A program made the position numbers and the translations under genes. The notes below the pieces were generated by a model. That model saw only the letters and a list, made by a program, of their open reading frames with translations, made no database searches and was not told where the DNA came from. From contig NZ_MJEJ02000034.1 of the NCBI RefSeq assembly GCF_002095435.2, forward strand, positions 1-64,000: 64,000 bases of DNA, in the 5' to 3' direction. Source of the stretch: Williamsia sp. 1138 (GTDB lineage Bacteria > Actinomycetota > Actinomycetes > Mycobacteriales > Mycobacteriaceae). Shown one piece after another: positions 34,132 to 41,544 of this stretch. Numbering within the stretch: position 1 is the stretch's first letter; each line of letters opens with the position of its first letter.

Positions 34132-34347
34132 ATGGCCACCACACCGCGGAAAAGAGGACGCCCCTCCAAGGGGCCGCGTGAAGAGCTGAAGTGTCGAGTT
34201 CACAAAGCTCTGAAGAGCGATACCGCTGCGGTGGCCGGCGAGTGCGGGATGACAACACAGGACTGGCTTGAAGCGGTAATCAACGCTGCCGTCCGTGATC
34301 GCGTCGATCCCCGAGACCAGGAGGTCCTGTTCCCTAGAAGCGCATGA
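34132..34347 (+). CDS. Small AT-hook / ribbon-helix-helix protein
   Basis: A 71-aa protein with a basic AT-hook-like start (RKRGRPSKGP) followed by ELKCRVHKALKSDTAAVA and MTTQDWLEAVINAAV, a ribbon-helix-helix pattern. It lies directly before rep and ends at a terminator-like hairpin. It is a likely copy-number or partition regulator. Confidence 0.62.
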   Translation: MATTPRKRGRPSKGPREELKCRVHKALKSDTAAVAGECGMTTQDWLEAVINAAVRDRVDPRDQEVLFPRSA

Positions 34348-34407
34348 CGATGGCATACAAAACATCTTCATAACGCGGATCATCTCGTCCCTTTGAATAC
34401 GAGAAAA

Positions 34408-34431
34408 CCCCCTGGCTGCCGGGCCAGAGGG
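34408..34431 (+). terminator. Terminator-like hairpin before rep
   Basis: CCCCCTGGC (34408-34416) pairs with GCCAGAGGG (34423-34431) with one mismatch and a 6-nt loop, followed by a pyrimidine run CTTCTCTTC. It could end the RHH transcript or take part in antisense copy control. Confidence 0.5.
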
Positions 34432-34512
34432 CTTCTCTTCAAAGTTTTGAACACAGAGCGCTAACTCTGCGTCAGGACGGTTTGAGGCCGCCCATTCCCC
34501 GAAGGGACTGTC

Positions 34513-35763
34513 TTGACTGGACAGCCTCAGGGTAGCGCGCACCCTAAAGGGTGTGCAATCCCTGCACATCACGTGTCGGATACAGAATCCGACCTCACTT
34601 CGATTACCCGTCGCTACTGCGGGTCTTCGCCCCTGCGCCGACGGCGGGGCCGTGCCACGACTGCGCACGGTCGACTGTTCGCGATCATCGCGCAAGCTGC
34701 CCCGGCAGCTGACGCCCAGAAGATCGTTCAGAAGTTGCGCGTGCGCGACGGCATCGCCCTTGACCTGGGCAAAGACGCCTACGCCGGGGTCCCCTGCTGG
34801 AACAAAGATGATCACTGGATCACCTGGGCGGTCCCTATCGCTTACGCCCAGCACTACAACCAGATCCGGCACCTCATTGGTGCCCACAGCACCAAACACC
34901 GCAAAGACGACATCTCCCTCAAAACCCTGATCAAAATCGCTGCCGCCCATGCAGTCCACGCAGACTTCCGCACCGGCCGTAACTGCCGTCCCACCCTCGA
35001 CCGACTCATCGAAATCACCGGTTACGGCGAACGCACCATCCAACGAGCACGCCACGTCCTCCGACTCCTCGGCGTGGCCACCGAGATCGTTCGCGGCCGC
35101 CAACGCACCCTGGGCGAACGCCTTGCCTCCCACCGCGTCGGCAGCCGCGCTCGAGGATGGGCCTCGGTCTATGCCCTGCACAGCCCGCAGCTTGTGGATA
35201 AAACCGCACGTCATACCGCCGCGGCACCCCACCCCGAAGGGCACCCTTTAGGGTGCCTATCCCACCTTGGTAACTACTCACTAACCCCCACCGGCACAGC
35301 CGGAAAGCTCAAAGGCCGCGCTGCGCGCGACCGAGCTACCGACAGACGCAGGTGGGCCGGGCCCGAACCCGACCAGAAAGGGCTACTGCTGGCCTCCAGA
35401 TGGCGTCAGGACCCACGAACACCAACTTGGGCTCGACGGTTTACACCCGCAGCCTGGTCACACGTTCTGGCACAACCAGCTAGACATGGTTGGACCTTCC
35501 GCGACCTCAACCAACTCCTGCACGACTACACCCTGCCTGGCAACGGCAACTGGATCGCACACAAACCCCACAAACCCATCGCACTGCTCGCCGGCATCCT
35601 CAACCACCATGGAGACCTGGCAAACCGGCCCGGAGCCCTCGACGACGCACGCCAGCTCGAATACGAAGACAAGCAGCAGGACATCGCCGGTTGCCAGACC
35701 TGCGACGACCACGGGTGGCGACTCCCCTACGGCGACGTCGCCGTACGTTGTACCCATCAGTGA
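34513..35763 (+). CDS. Plasmid replication initiator (Rep)
   Basis: A 416-aa basic protein. Central residues (about 145-200) form a winged-helix DNA reader: TLDRLIEITGYGERTIQRAR, then LGVATEIVRGRQRTLGERLA. The C-terminal part, GNGNWIAHKPHKPIALLAGI followed by QLEYEDKQQ, matches Rep proteins of mycobacterial and Gordonia plasmids as I recall them. It ends with a CQTCDDH...C Cys pair. The frame opens at TTG 34513 (GAAGGGA 6 nt upstream); GTG 34576 is the alternative. It would bind the origin and recruit host helicase. Confidence 0.75.
   Translation: MTGQPQGSAHPKGCAIPAHHVSDTESDLTSITRRYCGSSPLRRRRGRATTAHGRLFAIIAQAAPAADAQKIVQKLRVRDGIALDLGKDAYAGVPCWNKDDHWITWAVPIAYAQHYNQIRHLIGAHSTKHRKDDISLKTLIKIAAAHAVHADFRTGRNCRPTLDRLIEITGYGERTIQRARHVLRLLGVATEIVRGRQRTLGERLASHRVGSRARGWASVYALHSPQLVDKTARHTAAAPHPEGHPLGCLSHLGNYSLTPTGTAGKLKGRAARDRATDRRRWAGPEPDQKGLLLASRWRQDPRTPTWARRFTPAAWSHVLAQPARHGWTFRDLNQLLHDYTLPGNGNWIAHKPHKPIALLAGILNHHGDLANRPGALDDARQLEYEDKQQDIAGCQTCDDHGWRLPYGDVAVRCTHQ
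34540..34553. repeat. 14-bp palindromic repeat, copy 1, in rep 5' end
   Basis: CACCCTAAAGGGTG, with outer bases GC/GC extending the symmetry. Its exact reverse complement occurs at 35242-35255. It overlaps the start region of rep, so it could be an autoregulatory Rep operator or an origin element. Confidence 0.55.
35242..35255. repeat. 14-bp palindromic repeat, copy 2, in rep coding region
   Basis: CACCCTTTAGGGTG, the reverse complement of copy 1, extended to GGCACCCTTTAGGGTGCC (35240-35257), a palindrome with only the central TT/AA step uncertain. It sits about 700 bp from copy 1. Confidence 0.55.
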
Positions 35764-35813
35764 ACACGTTGGAGCAACCCATCGATTCGAGCATCCGGAA
35801 GCGAGACCCGATT

Positions 35814-36614
35814 ATGTGTGTTGCATTCCTGGCCTGGAAGGCGCACCCCGACTACGTGGTAGTTCTGGCGTCCAACCGAGATGAGTTCTTCTGGAGGAAG
35901 TCCGAACCAATCCACGTTTGGCCCACAACCCCGAAGATTGTCGGCGGCAAAGACATTGCTGGCGGCACCTGGCTTGGGGCAGACGAAACTGGTCGCTTCG
36001 CCCTGGTGACCAACGTGAGAGAAGGGCTCCCACGACGATCAAAGTCCGACCTCCACTACCGATCGCGCGGCCTCTTGCTTACCGACTTCCTGACGACCCA
36101 CCAGACGGCGCGCCAGTGGTCTCTCGATGTCCTGGCAGACGACACCAGGTACCGCCCGTTCAATCTTATTTTTGGGGATGCCCACGACTGCTTCTACCTA
36201 ACTAACCGGTCCGCGCCGAGGTTGGTCGAGATCACCAAAGGCATTCACGGTCTATCGAACGGAGGTCTGGACGAGCCGTGGCCGAAAGTAGCCGACGGAG
36301 TGAATCAGTTCACCTCCGCGGTGGCCGCGGATCCAGGAAGTCCTGAGTCTGCACTCCCCTACTTTGATGGCTTGTCAGACTCACAGGTCGCTGACCGCGC
36401 GCGCTTGCCTGACACGGGCGTGGGCGCGGTCCTGGAGCGCCGTCTTTCCAGCCGATTCGTCAAGCTGGGCGTCTACGGGACTCGCTCAAGCTCGTTGCTA
36501 CGAATCGCCAGAGCAGGTCCTGTTGATCTGGTCGAACGCCGGTTTGGAGTTGGCGGCCGGCGCACCGGTCAAACTGATCTTCGACTCCCAGAGGCGGCTA
36601 GGCGAGCCCGCTAG
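35814..36614 (+). CDS. NRDE/TANGO2 family protein
   Basis: A 266-aa protein. It begins MCVAFLAW, with the N-terminal Cys of the family, followed by the hallmark ASNRDEFFWRKSEP, GGTWLGADETGRFALVTNVR and GIHGLSNGGLDEPWPKV. TANGO2 relatives are linked to heme handling and metabolism in eukaryotes; the bacterial role is uncertain. It is usually a chromosomal gene, so it may be a passenger here. It starts 50 bp after rep. Confidence 0.87.
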   Translation: MCVAFLAWKAHPDYVVVLASNRDEFFWRKSEPIHVWPTTPKIVGGKDIAGGTWLGADETGRFALVTNVREGLPRRSKSDLHYRSRGLLLTDFLTTHQTARQWSLDVLADDTRYRPFNLIFGDAHDCFYLTNRSAPRLVEITKGIHGLSNGGLDEPWPKVADGVNQFTSAVAADPGSPESALPYFDGLSDSQVADRARLPDTGVGAVLERRLSSRFVKLGVYGTRSSSLLRIARAGPVDLVERRFGVGGRRTGQTDLRLPEAARRAR

Positions 36615-36623
36615 CTTTGACTT

Positions 36624-37262
36624 CTACCGGTCTGCTGACGAGCTGTCTTTCTGTGCGAGTGTCGTAGCTGCGCGCTGCGTACGCCATGCCCGTTTGATGT
36701 CATCTCGCCTCCACACAATCATCATTAGCGCGAAAATTGCGATCATCCCCGGCGCACCGAACACCCGGTAGTTGACCCATGTGTCGAGTGAGAAGTTGTA
36801 GGCGATCACTAGGTTTAGCGCTCCAAGGAGTGTGAGGAATGCTATCCACAGCCAGAGAACCTGCTCCCATGCGCGGCTGGCCATCGGCACATGACTGTTC
36901 AGTACTGCTGCGATCGGATTCTTCCGCATCCAGAGCCGTGTGCCGGCCAGCGCGATCGCACACAGCCAGTAAAAGCCGGTTGGCCTCCACTCGATGAACA
37001 AGGCGTCGCCCAGGAGCAGCGTTGCGGCTCCCAGCGCAATGACAAGAGCCAGCCCAACCCACTCAAGCTTCGTCGGTCGGCGACCCGATACGAAGATGTA
37101 AGCGACTTCAAGTGATACCCCTGCCATCAGGACGGAAGTAGCAACATAGATTCCGCCCAACCGGTAGGACACTAGGAACGCCAGCGCGAGCACGACGTTA
37201 TAAGCCAGTTTAAGTATCAATTGGAGACCTCCCCGATCCACGATGACTTGGCTCGTAAACAT
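36624..37262 (-). CDS. YciB/IspZ-like membrane protein
   Basis: A 212-aa protein with about five to six transmembrane helices. LKLAYNVVLALAFLVSYRLG followed by GGIYVATSVLMAG matches the start of YciB (intracellular septation protein A), and SLDTWVNYRVFG matches its C-terminal signature. YciB takes part in envelope synthesis in E. coli. It converges with the TANGO2-like gene, 9 bp apart. Confidence 0.72.
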   Translation of the reverse strand: MFTSQVIVDRGGLQLILKLAYNVVLALAFLVSYRLGGIYVATSVLMAGVSLEVAYIFVSGRRPTKLEWVGLALVIALGAATLLLGDALFIEWRPTGFYWLCAIALAGTRLWMRKNPIAAVLNSHVPMASRAWEQVLWLWIAFLTLLGALNLVIAYNFSLDTWVNYRVFGAPGMIAIFALMMIVWRRDDIKRAWRTQRAATTLAQKDSSSADR

Positions 37263-37462
37263 ACCGATGAGCCATTGGTGTGTCGGTTCCGGTGCGTGCA
37301 GCGGCTCGTGATCCGAACCGCTGGTGCCTTGGAGAGCGGAACTGACAGTGAGGCTAGACCGCTGAACTCCACGTTCGTCCGGGTGCGAGTTCTGACATGT
37401 GAGCGGCCGTGCGGGTAGCCGCGTGGTCCTGTCAAAAGGGTCGTATCTCCTGGTGAAAGGGT

Positions 37463-37563
37463 GGATAGCGCGCTATCCAGTATGTATTTACAGTATTGTA
37501 TGTATGGTCAGTCTGTACTGTCTGTACAGCATGCGCGGTATGCGATAGCCTGTCAGTAAATAC
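37463..37563. promoter_or_regulatory. parS: Candidate centromere/operator upstream of parA
   Basis: An A/T-rich block with nested symmetry: perfect palindrome GGATAGCGCGCTATCC (37463-37478), CTGTAC/GTACAG separated by 5 bp (37513-37529), and GTATTTAC (37484-37491) inverted as GTAAATAC (37556-37563). Two TTGACA copies follow (37568, 37595). GTAAATAC recurs downstream of the parB-like gene. This is the usual layout of a plasmid centromere that is also the par operator. Confidence 0.6.
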
Positions 37564-37651
37564 AATGTTGACAAGCATGACAACACAGCCTGCATTGACA
37601 AGCCAGTCCATACCGCATGGCTTGTGAGTCGAGATGAGGAGAGTTCTAGCG

Positions 37652-38404
37652 ATGGCAGTCATTGCCTTTTGCAACCAGAAGGGTGGATCGACCAAGACGG
37701 CAACGACGATCGGGCTCGCAGCAGCACTGTCGGCCGCAGGCAAGTCGGTGTTGTTGGTGGATCTTGACCCTCAGGCGAACCTGACGACTGGCCTGGGCAT
37801 CGAGCCGGCCGAAGCCGAATACACGGCCAACGACGTCTTCACCGAACAAACGACCCTCGATGAGGCGGTCGTTGCGACCACCTGGCCGCACATCGACATC
37901 CTGGCCGGAACACCGGCGCTGGCCAATAGGGAAGCTGACGCCGCCCTCGACATCCACTACAGGCTCAGGAACGCACTCAGCGATGCGTCCAGGTCTTGGG
38001 ATCACATCCTGATCGACACCTCGCCGTTCGTCGGCAAGCTGATGGCTAACGGGCTGGCCGCGGCCGACAGTGTCGTCATTCCTACTGACGCGAGCCCAGA
38101 CGGTGCTAGAGGCGTGGACGCGATCAGCGAGTCGGTCATTCTTGCCCGCCGAAGCTTTAACGAGCGACTTGAAGTGGCGGCAATTGTCATCGGGCGGCGT
38201 GAGCGCAATGGAGAACAAGACTTCCGGGAGCAAGAGCTGCGCAGCAAGTACGAAGCATTGGTCGCGAAGACCGTGATCCCGAAACGAGCAGCCGTCGTCG
38301 ACGCCCACGGTCTCGCAGTACCCATCACCACACTCAAGGGGTCCGGAGCATTTGCAGTGACCAGTGCCTATCGCGATCTGGCACTCGAACTTGACCTCAT
38401 CTGA
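37652..38404 (+). CDS. parA: ParA partition ATPase
   Basis: A 250-aa ParA/MinD-family ATPase. The deviant Walker A is KGGSTKT (10-16), with Thr where Gly is normal. VLLVDLDPQANLT (A') and HILIDTSPFVG (B) follow. ParA uses ATP-dependent DNA binding to separate plasmid copies. The ATG at 37652 is preferred over 37634 because AGGAGAG lies about 8 nt upstream. It is followed 20 bp later by the centromere-binding gene. Confidence 0.9.
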   Translation: MAVIAFCNQKGGSTKTATTIGLAAALSAAGKSVLLVDLDPQANLTTGLGIEPAEAEYTANDVFTEQTTLDEAVVATTWPHIDILAGTPALANREADAALDIHYRLRNALSDASRSWDHILIDTSPFVGKLMANGLAAADSVVIPTDASPDGARGVDAISESVILARRSFNERLEVAAIVIGRRERNGEQDFREQELRSKYEALVAKTVIPKRAAVVDAHGLAVPITTLKGSGAFAVTSAYRDLALELDLI

Positions 38405-38424
38405 CAAGAAGGCGGAACAGTCCC

Positions 38425-38820
38425 ATGGCCATAGAACGAAAAACCGTGACAAAGGCGCCTGAACAGCACCCGTTTGAACGCATGGGAACCGAAAAGGTGC
38501 CCGCGGCCCCCGAAACAGCGTCAACTCCAGCCGCTGCCCCAGCGCAACTCGCAGAACCCTCAACCCGAACAGCTACGCCACCAAAGCGGGAGACCCCAGC
38601 GAAGCGGTCGGCGCAGGGTAGGGGAGTGGCACCCGCAGCAAGAGACGAGGCAGCCCCCAAGGATCCGCTGATCACTCGGACCTACCGGATCCCCCAAAGC
38701 CTCGACGAGAGAATGCAAGCCGCAAGCTTGCGGCTCGGCGTGGAACGGGGTCGGGTCGTCAACAAAACCGACATCGTCCGAGAGGGTGTTGAGAAGTTGC
38801 TCGACGAGCTCGGTCTCTGA
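38425..38820 (+). CDS. parB: ParB-like centromere-binding protein (RHH)
   Basis: A 131-aa protein. A Pro/Ala/Arg-rich flexible N-terminus (1-75) is followed by TRTYRIPQSLDERMQAASLR and VNKTDIVREGVEKLLDEL, a ribbon-helix-helix domain. Type Ib partition systems pair a ParA ATPase with such a small RHH protein, not a classical ParB. It would bind the A/T-rich repeats on either side of the operon. Confidence 0.8.
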   Translation: MAIERKTVTKAPEQHPFERMGTEKVPAAPETASTPAAAPAQLAEPSTRTATPPKRETPAKRSAQGRGVAPAARDEAAPKDPLITRTYRIPQSLDERMQAASLRLGVERGRVVNKTDIVREGVEKLLDELGL

Positions 38821-38830
38821 CGCGTCGCTT

Positions 38831-38866
38831 GTAAATACGCGCAATACGAGACATACAGACAATACG
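38831..38866. repeat. Downstream par-like repeats
   Basis: Contains GTAAATAC at 38831-38838 (same octamer as at 37556) and three short xxAATAC/ACATAC-type units. It may be a second centromere half downstream of the par genes. Confidence 0.4.
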
Positions 38867-38945
38867 TGCAGGCAGAGTGCCCGCGCCCACGGCCCTGGCT
38901 GGTGATTGCACCCACCAACCAGGACCTCGACCACAGATAGGACCT

Positions 38946-39737
38946 GTGACCGTGGTTTCCAACTCTAAGCGTCCCCCGATTGAACGTGTTGCTGTTGCGA
39001 CGGCCATCGCTGTCACAGTCGTTCTCGCACTGGGCAGCTTCGCGCTGAGCTTCTCCGCCTTGTGGGACATCGCTACCGAGATTTGGCCTCAGCGTGAACT
39101 CTCATGGATCGCGCCGGTTCTGATTGACGGAACGATCCTGCAAGCCACGATCTCGCTGGTCGCTGCCGCCGGAGATCCGACGCCGGCACGTCGCCGCTTC
39201 TTCTGGCTTCTCCTGGCCGTCGCGGCCGCGATCAGCATCAGCGGCAACGCGCTGCACGCTTACGTCACCGGGACCGGATCACTCTCACCTGTCGCCGCCG
39301 TGATTGGCGGAACGATCCCGCCGGCCTTCCTGCTGCTCTCGACCCACGGCCTTGTGCTCCTCATCAGGCCCAACGACCGACGAACCGCGGCGGAACCGTC
39401 TGAGGGTGATCTTGCAGGTGTTGCTCTGCCATCCGTTGAGGTGGGGGCCCCGACTGTTCTTGCTGACGCCGAGGTGGACCAGGTCGAGGAGCGTGCGGTC
39501 AACGAGTATCTCGAACCGGCCCGGCATCTGAGAGAACAGACGAACTCTGTCACCGAGACCCCGACGATTGCCCGCATCCTGTGGCTCGCGGACAACAAGC
39601 CGTCGCTGTCCAGGCGCGCTATTGCCACGGACGTGAACGTGCACCACAACACCGTGACCCGGATCCTCGAGGCGTGGGCCGAGTATGCCCCGGTCTATTG
39701 GGAAGCAGAGCGGGTCGGCGAGCTGGCCCCGGCGTAA
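38946..39737 (+). CDS. DUF2637 membrane protein with C-terminal HTH
   Basis: A 263-aa protein from the GTG at 38946. Four hydrophobic helices lie at about 15-40, 55-75, 84-107 and 112-140. LSWIAPVLIDGTILQATISL is typical of DUF2637 proteins found on actinobacterial plasmids and ICEs, where they are linked to spreading or transfer. The C-terminus (PSLSRRAIATDVNVHHNTVT) is a helix-turn-helix. A membrane-tethered DNA binder next to par could anchor or regulate the plasmid. Confidence 0.75.
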   Translation: MTVVSNSKRPPIERVAVATAIAVTVVLALGSFALSFSALWDIATEIWPQRELSWIAPVLIDGTILQATISLVAAAGDPTPARRRFFWLLLAVAAAISISGNALHAYVTGTGSLSPVAAVIGGTIPPAFLLLSTHGLVLLIRPNDRRTAAEPSEGDLAGVALPSVEVGAPTVLADAEVDQVEERAVNEYLEPARHLREQTNSVTETPTIARILWLADNKPSLSRRAIATDVNVHHNTVTRILEAWAEYAPVYWEAERVGELAPA

Positions 39738-39762
39738 CCGCCGCCCAGGTTCTTGGCGCCGG

Positions 39763-40020
39763 TTACAGCACCCGAATGCGGTCCGGAGGTAGCCAGAACT
39801 GGCTTTGCACAGAGCATTTGCGGTTCGAACTTTCCACCTCGCAGATCACCAGGCCGATCCAGGCCCCAGAATTTGCTCGAATCCACGCCAGCTGACGGCC
39901 TGGTTGAGACCGTTCGACTCGAAGGCCGAATGCTCGGGTCTCTAAGGAGACTGGACTGCGGCCGGCGGTCATGAATGCCCAGCTCAAAGTAGGTAGCAGG
40001 TCTTGTGCACGGTTGGTCAT
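39763..40020 (-). CDS. Possible small protein, divergent from the recombinase module
   Basis: An 85-aa frame, ATG at 40020, with a plausible beta-rich stretch (WIGLVICEVESSNRKC, QFWLPPDRIRVL). No family recognised and no clear ribosome site. It occupies most of the 304-bp gap between the DUF2637 gene and the first recombinase. Treat as tentative. Confidence 0.35.
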   Translation of the reverse strand: MTNRAQDLLPTLSWAFMTAGRSPVSLETRAFGLRVERSQPGRQLAWIRANSGAWIGLVICEVESSNRKCSVQSQFWLPPDRIRVL

Positions 40021-40041
40021 CTGTCCACGTAGTGTCCGACC

Positions 40042-41544
40042 GTGCGAAGGTCAGCGTGGCGAGTGTGCGTCACCCCCGGGGAGTTGATGCCGCGTGTGTC
40101 AATGGCGGACGTTGCTGGTCTCGCTGTGGATTGGCAGGACTGGTTGCTGCAGTCGGGGCTAGTACCTGGTGCTCCGTTCCTCCTGAGCCCGTCATTCGAG
40201 TACAGCATCACCCTGAACGCATTCTTTAGTTCGGCTGAGATGCAGTCCAAGGCGCGTAACACACAGGTTGGGTACGCACGCGATCTGGCGGCGTTCTTGA
40301 ACTTCGCTTTCGCAGCGCGCGGGCGGCGTGATTGGCGGGATGTGGAGGAGTCCGATCACGTGGCCTATTGGCGATGGCGCCGAATGGATGCGGCCGGTCC
40401 TCGTGTGAAGGGTACGACCTGGGACCGCGAGGTCGCCGCGGCAGATAAGTTCTTTGGGTGGCAAGTCGACGCGGGTACGGTGCCGGTCAATCCGGTGCCG
40501 CACCGGCTTCGGAGGTTCATGCCGATCTACCCAGGGCCCGGCGGCCGCGAACTGTCCGCGACGACGCCGGCGACGTACTCACACGATCGACAGTCTGAGC
40601 ATGTGAGGTGGCTGCCGCCGCAGTCCTATCGACGGTGGCGCGATGTCGGCATGCGCGGGTACACCGCGGATGGCATGCCAGATCCACGATTTCGCGGGAG
40701 ATGGGGTGCGCGCAATGCAACCTTCTGCGATCTCATGGTGCGAACTGGTCTGCGGCTATCGGAGCAGGCGGCGTTGACGGTATTCGAGGTCCCACTGGAA
40801 CGTGGTCTCGGTGGCTATCAACGTTTCTGGCTGCCAACAGCGATCGCGAAGGGTGCTTCCGCCCGATGGGTCTATGTACCGGAATCTGTGATCGCCGATC
40901 TGATGAGCTACATGCTGGTGGACCGCGCTGAGGTGATCGAACGGGCCCGTGAAGCTGGCCGGTATGAACGGTGGCCCGCGCCCCTAATAGTTCCAGATCC
41001 GTCGAAACCAATAGCGGTGCGAACAGACGCAGGCACGCGCGTGCGCATCAAGGTGCACGATCTGACCGCAGAAGAGCGGCGCACGCTGCTGGTCGATGGA
41101 CCGAACGGGTTGGAGCCGGCCGCGTTCTGGTTGTCAGAGTTCGGCACACCGATCGCAGTGTCGACGTGGAAAGATCTGTTCACCACGGCGAACAAGCGAT
41201 GTCAGATAGCGGGGGTGTCGCTGAGCGCGCACGCGCACTTGCTGCGGCATACGTTCGCGGTCGTGACCTTAGAACAGCTACAACGAGGCCACATCGCGGC
41301 ACTGGGGGAGCTGAACGTGCACCAGCGTGGACAGTGGACCCAGATTTTCGGTGACCCCCTGGACTGGGTGCGACGACGTCTCGGGCATCGATCGGTGGTG
41401 ACGACTCAGATCTATCTACATGCGTTGTCGGAGTTAGAGATGCACACGCGGATGGCGTTGGTGCCTCAAGATTGGGAGGACCTGCGTCACATCCCAATAG
41501 AGGCGATCGATGCCCCTCTTGAGCGTGGTGCTGTCGATGACTGA
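40042..41544 (+). CDS. Tyrosine recombinase 1 (TnpA-like)
   Basis: A 500-aa recombinase. Catalytic residues are all visible: R237 (TGLRLSE), H399-R402 (HLLRHTF), H449 (LGHRS) and the nucleophile Y458 (TQIYLHAL). A SAM-like core-binding domain precedes them (about 50-155). It cuts and rejoins DNA through a 3'-phosphotyrosine. It opens at GTG 40042; ATG 40087 with GGGGAG upstream is an alternative. Confidence 0.88.
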   Translation: MRRSAWRVCVTPGELMPRVSMADVAGLAVDWQDWLLQSGLVPGAPFLLSPSFEYSITLNAFFSSAEMQSKARNTQVGYARDLAAFLNFAFAARGRRDWRDVEESDHVAYWRWRRMDAAGPRVKGTTWDREVAAADKFFGWQVDAGTVPVNPVPHRLRRFMPIYPGPGGRELSATTPATYSHDRQSEHVRWLPPQSYRRWRDVGMRGYTADGMPDPRFRGRWGARNATFCDLMVRTGLRLSEQAALTVFEVPLERGLGGYQRFWLPTAIAKGASARWVYVPESVIADLMSYMLVDRAEVIERAREAGRYERWPAPLIVPDPSKPIAVRTDAGTRVRIKVHDLTAEERRTLLVDGPNGLEPAAFWLSEFGTPIAVSTWKDLFTTANKRCQIAGVSLSAHAHLLRHTFAVVTLEQLQRGHIAALGELNVHQRGQWTQIFGDPLDWVRRRLGHRSVVTTQIYLHALSELEMHTRMALVPQDWEDLRHIPIEAIDAPLERGAVDD

